A stretch of 64,000 bases of DNA, taken from an uncultured Bacilli bacterium. Lineage in GTDB: Bacteria; Bacillota_I; Bacilli_A; RF39; UBA660. The notes below the pieces were generated by a model. The model was not told where the DNA came from. It ran no database searches and worked only from the letters and a program-made list of their open reading frames with translations. Below are positions 62,623 through 64,000 of the stretch, piece after piece (the first letter of the stretch is position 1; every line of letters starts with the position of its first letter). The stretch covers positions 62,001 to 126,000 of the forward strand of contig CAKONF010000001.1 of assembly GCA_934097015.1 (NCBI GenBank). Reading direction: 5' to 3'. The position numbers and the translations under genes are program-made.

Positions 62623-62749
62623 ACTTCTAATTGGTGGCTTTTGTCTCCAAACAATTATAGTGGTTCAAACGCGAACGAATGGAACGTTAATGGTTTGAAT
62701 GGAACATCGACAACAACAACGTCAACAACTCTAACGCTTTTCGCCCTAG
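62623..62749 (+). repeat. Candidate DGR template repeat (TR), AAC-rich
   Basis: 127 bases with at least ten AAC/AAT triplets in the frame of the variable repeat, the usual template composition. When aligned to 62310-62437 the changes are directional: A in this copy to another base in the gene about 26 times, the reverse about 3 times. It is one base shorter, so the translated frame shifts midway and it is not a coding copy. It may be a true template that has drifted or a second target cassette. Confidence 0.55.
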
Positions 62750-62904
62750 ATTCCTACTATGTAGAATATTTAATAATATTTGCTATACTGAGTATTAAAA
62801 ATATATAATTTTTAATGAGATGAAGTAAATGCTATATGCATTAATCTAAATAGATTGGAAACAAGATTTATTCCCTGATTTAATTATAATTAAACTAAAA
62901 ATAG

Positions 62905-62965
62905 AGTAAGTACACAATATAGTTTATTGTAATCTATGTTGTTATATGGCTTACTAATTTTTTTG
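62905..62965 (+). terminator. Terminator after the template-like repeat
   Basis: A long imperfect hairpin: outer AGTAAG/CTTACT and inner ACAATATAG/CTATGTTGT (one G-U), followed by seven Ts. It would end an RNA that covers the template-like repeat. Confidence 0.6.
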
Positions 62966-62971
62966 TGAAAA

Positions 62972-63073
62972 TATAAAAACAAAATTAGAATTAGAAGAAA
63001 ATTAGACTATTTTAAAAAGTATGACGTTGATAAGTATAAAGTAGTTGTTAATAGTTATAAGGATATTTTTTAA
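62972..63073 (+). pseudogene. Possible C-terminal scrap of a reverse transcriptase
   Basis: A frame without start, from after a TGA near 62969 to a TAA at 63071-63073, reads KYKNKIRIRRKLDYFKKYD, then VDKYKVVVNSYKDIF. The basic helix followed by V-x-x-S-Y/W recalls the extreme C-terminus of DGR and group II-type reverse transcriptases. No catalytic YxDD-bearing region is present. Very tentative. Confidence 0.25.
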
Positions 63074-63106
63074 TGTGTAATAGACAAAAATGGTTAAAAA
63101 AATATA

Positions 63107-63170
63107 TTTGTTTAGTGTACCAAACAAAATCATCAAAAAAGGCAATTTTGTTTAATGTGCAAAACAAAAT
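63107..63170. repeat. Two 24-bp direct repeats with internal dyads
   Basis: TTTGTTTA-x-TGT-x-C/A-x-AAACAAAAT occurs at 63107-63130 and 63147-63170, 40 bases apart. Each has TTTGTTT facing AAACAAA, like a repressor half-site pair. No start codon lies directly downstream on the plus strand. Confidence 0.5.
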
Positions 63171-63185
63171 AGGATTAAATATTCG

Positions 63186-63234
63186 TTATAACTCCAAAAA
63201 AGTATGAAAATATTTGATTTTTTTGGAGTTATAA
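63186..63234. other. Perfect 16-bp inverted repeat downstream of lemA-like gene
   Basis: TTATAACTCCAAAAAA pairs with its exact complement across 17 bases. On the minus strand the T run precedes rather than follows the stem, so it is not a standard terminator for the lemA-like gene. The stem may protect the RNA 3' end or be a small mobile-element relic. Confidence 0.45.
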
Positions 63235-63241
63235 AAAAAAA

Positions 63242-63790
63242 TCAAAGTTTAAAATCTTTGATTTCATCATCAAACATATTTTTTCCATCAAAATAGTTTC
63301 TAAGTTTTATTTTATGAAATTTAGCAATTATGTTTGTTGGAAATTTTTTTATTAATAAATTTATTTCTGTTGTGTATTTATTATAAAATGCTTTTGCTGC
63401 TTCTAATATTTCATCACTATCTTTTAAATCATTTATTATACTGATATATTCTTCATTATCTTCTAAAGATTTATAATCATTTTTTACTTGATGAATTAAG
63501 TTTTCACCTTCTACAATTTTTCTATCTAAATCAAAATTTGATATATTATCTTTTTTTAATTTTTCTAAATCTTTAAAATATGTAACTTCTTTTTTTAATA
63601 ATTTATTTATTGTTGTAGAAGATTTCATTATTAAATCATATTTATTTCTTAATTCATTATCTATTATACTTTCTGATTCATTAATTTTTATATTCTTTTC
63701 TTGTAAATTATTAAAATTATATATATAACTTATTATTAATATTCCTATAAGTATTATTGCAATTAAAATTATTATCATTATTATATTCAT
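63242..63790 (-). CDS. lemA: LemA-family membrane protein
   Basis: A 182-residue protein: one N-terminal transmembrane helix (about 3-25, MIIILIAIILIGILIISYIYNFNNL), then a helical bundle with the LemA pattern, NESESIIDNELRNKYDLIMK, LEAAKAFYNKYTTEINLLIKKFPTNIIAKFHKIK and a short tail. The family usually has an extracytoplasmic helical domain of unknown function. GGTGATGTAA lies just before the ATG. Confidence 0.85.
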   Translation of the reverse strand: MNIIMIIILIAIILIGILIISYIYNFNNLQEKNIKINESESIIDNELRNKYDLIMKSSTTINKLLKKEVTYFKDLEKLKKDNISNFDLDRKIVEGENLIHQVKNDYKSLEDNEEYISIINDLKDSDEILEAAKAFYNKYTTEINLLIKKFPTNIIAKFHKIKLRNYFDGKNMFDDEIKDFKL

Positions 63791-63858
63791 TTACATCACC
63801 TACTATATAAGTATAGCATAAATATTAAAAAAATTGTAAAATAATATTGGTGATATAT

Positions 63859-64000
63859 GTGAATATTAAAAAAGTTGTTGTTGGTGAATTAGAAACTAAT
63901 TGTTATATTGTAGAAAATGATAATGAATGTTTGATAATAGATCCTGGTAGTGAAAGTGATAAAATAATTAAAAATATTGATAAAAAAGTAGTTGGTATAC
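63859..64000 (+). CDS. Metallo-beta-lactamase-fold hydrolase, N-terminal part
   Basis: GTG start after GGTG; the frame runs to the window edge. The 47 visible residues (IKKVVVGELETNCYIVENDNECLIIDPGSESDKI) are the typical first strands of the YcbL/glyoxalase II-like MBL hydrolases, where the HxHxDH zinc motif would follow beyond the window. Confidence 0.8.
   Translation, partial: MNIKKVVVGELETNCYIVENDNECLIIDPGSESDKIIKNIDKKVVGI

Noticed and set aside
62310..62749. Perfect A-only DGR variation
   Set aside because: About 12 differences are not at template adenines and there is a one-base gap, so the pair cannot be a freshly copied VR/TR; it is reported as drifted or indirect instead.
62557..62808. 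An 83-codon frame across the template-like repeat
   Set aside because: No binding site at its start, the frame shifts relative to the surface gene midway through the repeat, and the composition is better explained as a non-coding template copy.

Overview
The window is very AT-rich bacterial chromosome (roughly a quarter G+C by eye), densely coding, with short intergenic gaps, AGGAGG-type ribosome binding sites and many hairpin-plus-T-run terminators. TGA is used as a stop and TGG as tryptophan, so this is not a Mycoplasma code. FemAB, EssC/EsaB-type T7SS, PerR, CIRCE elements, RNase R-SmpB and an ABC-F protein point to a low-GC Bacillota. The closest match I can suggest is one of the small-genome gut Bacilli near the Mollicutes (RF39-like); that placement is inference.

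Layout. 0-9.5 kb: tRNA-Cys, two paralogous tandem-HTH regulators each facing a small target unit (1.1-2.9 kb and 7.3-7.9 kb), a holin-like protein, two CmpB-type membrane proteins, MgtC, and a MerR unit that ends in a degenerate TraG/VirD4-like ATPase. 9.5-20.4 kb: PerR-rubrerythrin, CIRCE-controlled htpG and hsp20, an ABC-F protein, a putative metal exporter, a lipid kinase and YfhO. This block is bracketed by three copies of a ~350-bp repeat, one inverted at the left and two in tandem at the right. Each copy looks like a type I toxin-antitoxin locus: a 24-25 residue hydrophobic peptide and a convergent antisense RNA. 20.4-31.1 kb: a disrupted BRO-like gene, then a compact type VIIb secretion locus (EsaB, EssC, a protein with two WXG-like halves behind a G10 tract, DUF4176, a coiled-coil DUF5082-like partner, a 607-aa putative effector and a putative immunity protein), followed by two unknown genes.

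31.2-44 kb: ackA, a kinase-like protein, typA, a FemAB transferase, secG-rnr-smpB and a 1429-aa unknown protein. 44-47.8 kb: a cluster of unknown, partly overlapping genes. 47.9-56.3 kb: pcrA, a sugar-nucleotidyltransferase-like gene, ligA, a variant-GGDEF membrane protein and YihY. 56.6-60.8 kb: a double-ORF6N protein, two decayed EcfA-like ATPases upstream of truA with no ecfT, a lone pseudopilin and a four-helix protein. 60.9-63.1 kb: a surface protein whose 3' end looks like the variable repeat of a diversity-generating retroelement, with a nearby AAC-rich template-like copy and only scraps of possible reverse transcriptase. The end holds LemA and the start of a metallo-beta-lactamase-fold hydrolase.

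The most unusual content is the triple antisense-RNA/peptide repeat, the apparent decayed or trans-acting DGR, the minimal T7SS with a possible phase-variable leader, and the inverted-repeat operators at the tandem-HTH regulators. No homology search was run. Family calls rest on motifs read by eye, and all base counts and alignments are by hand.
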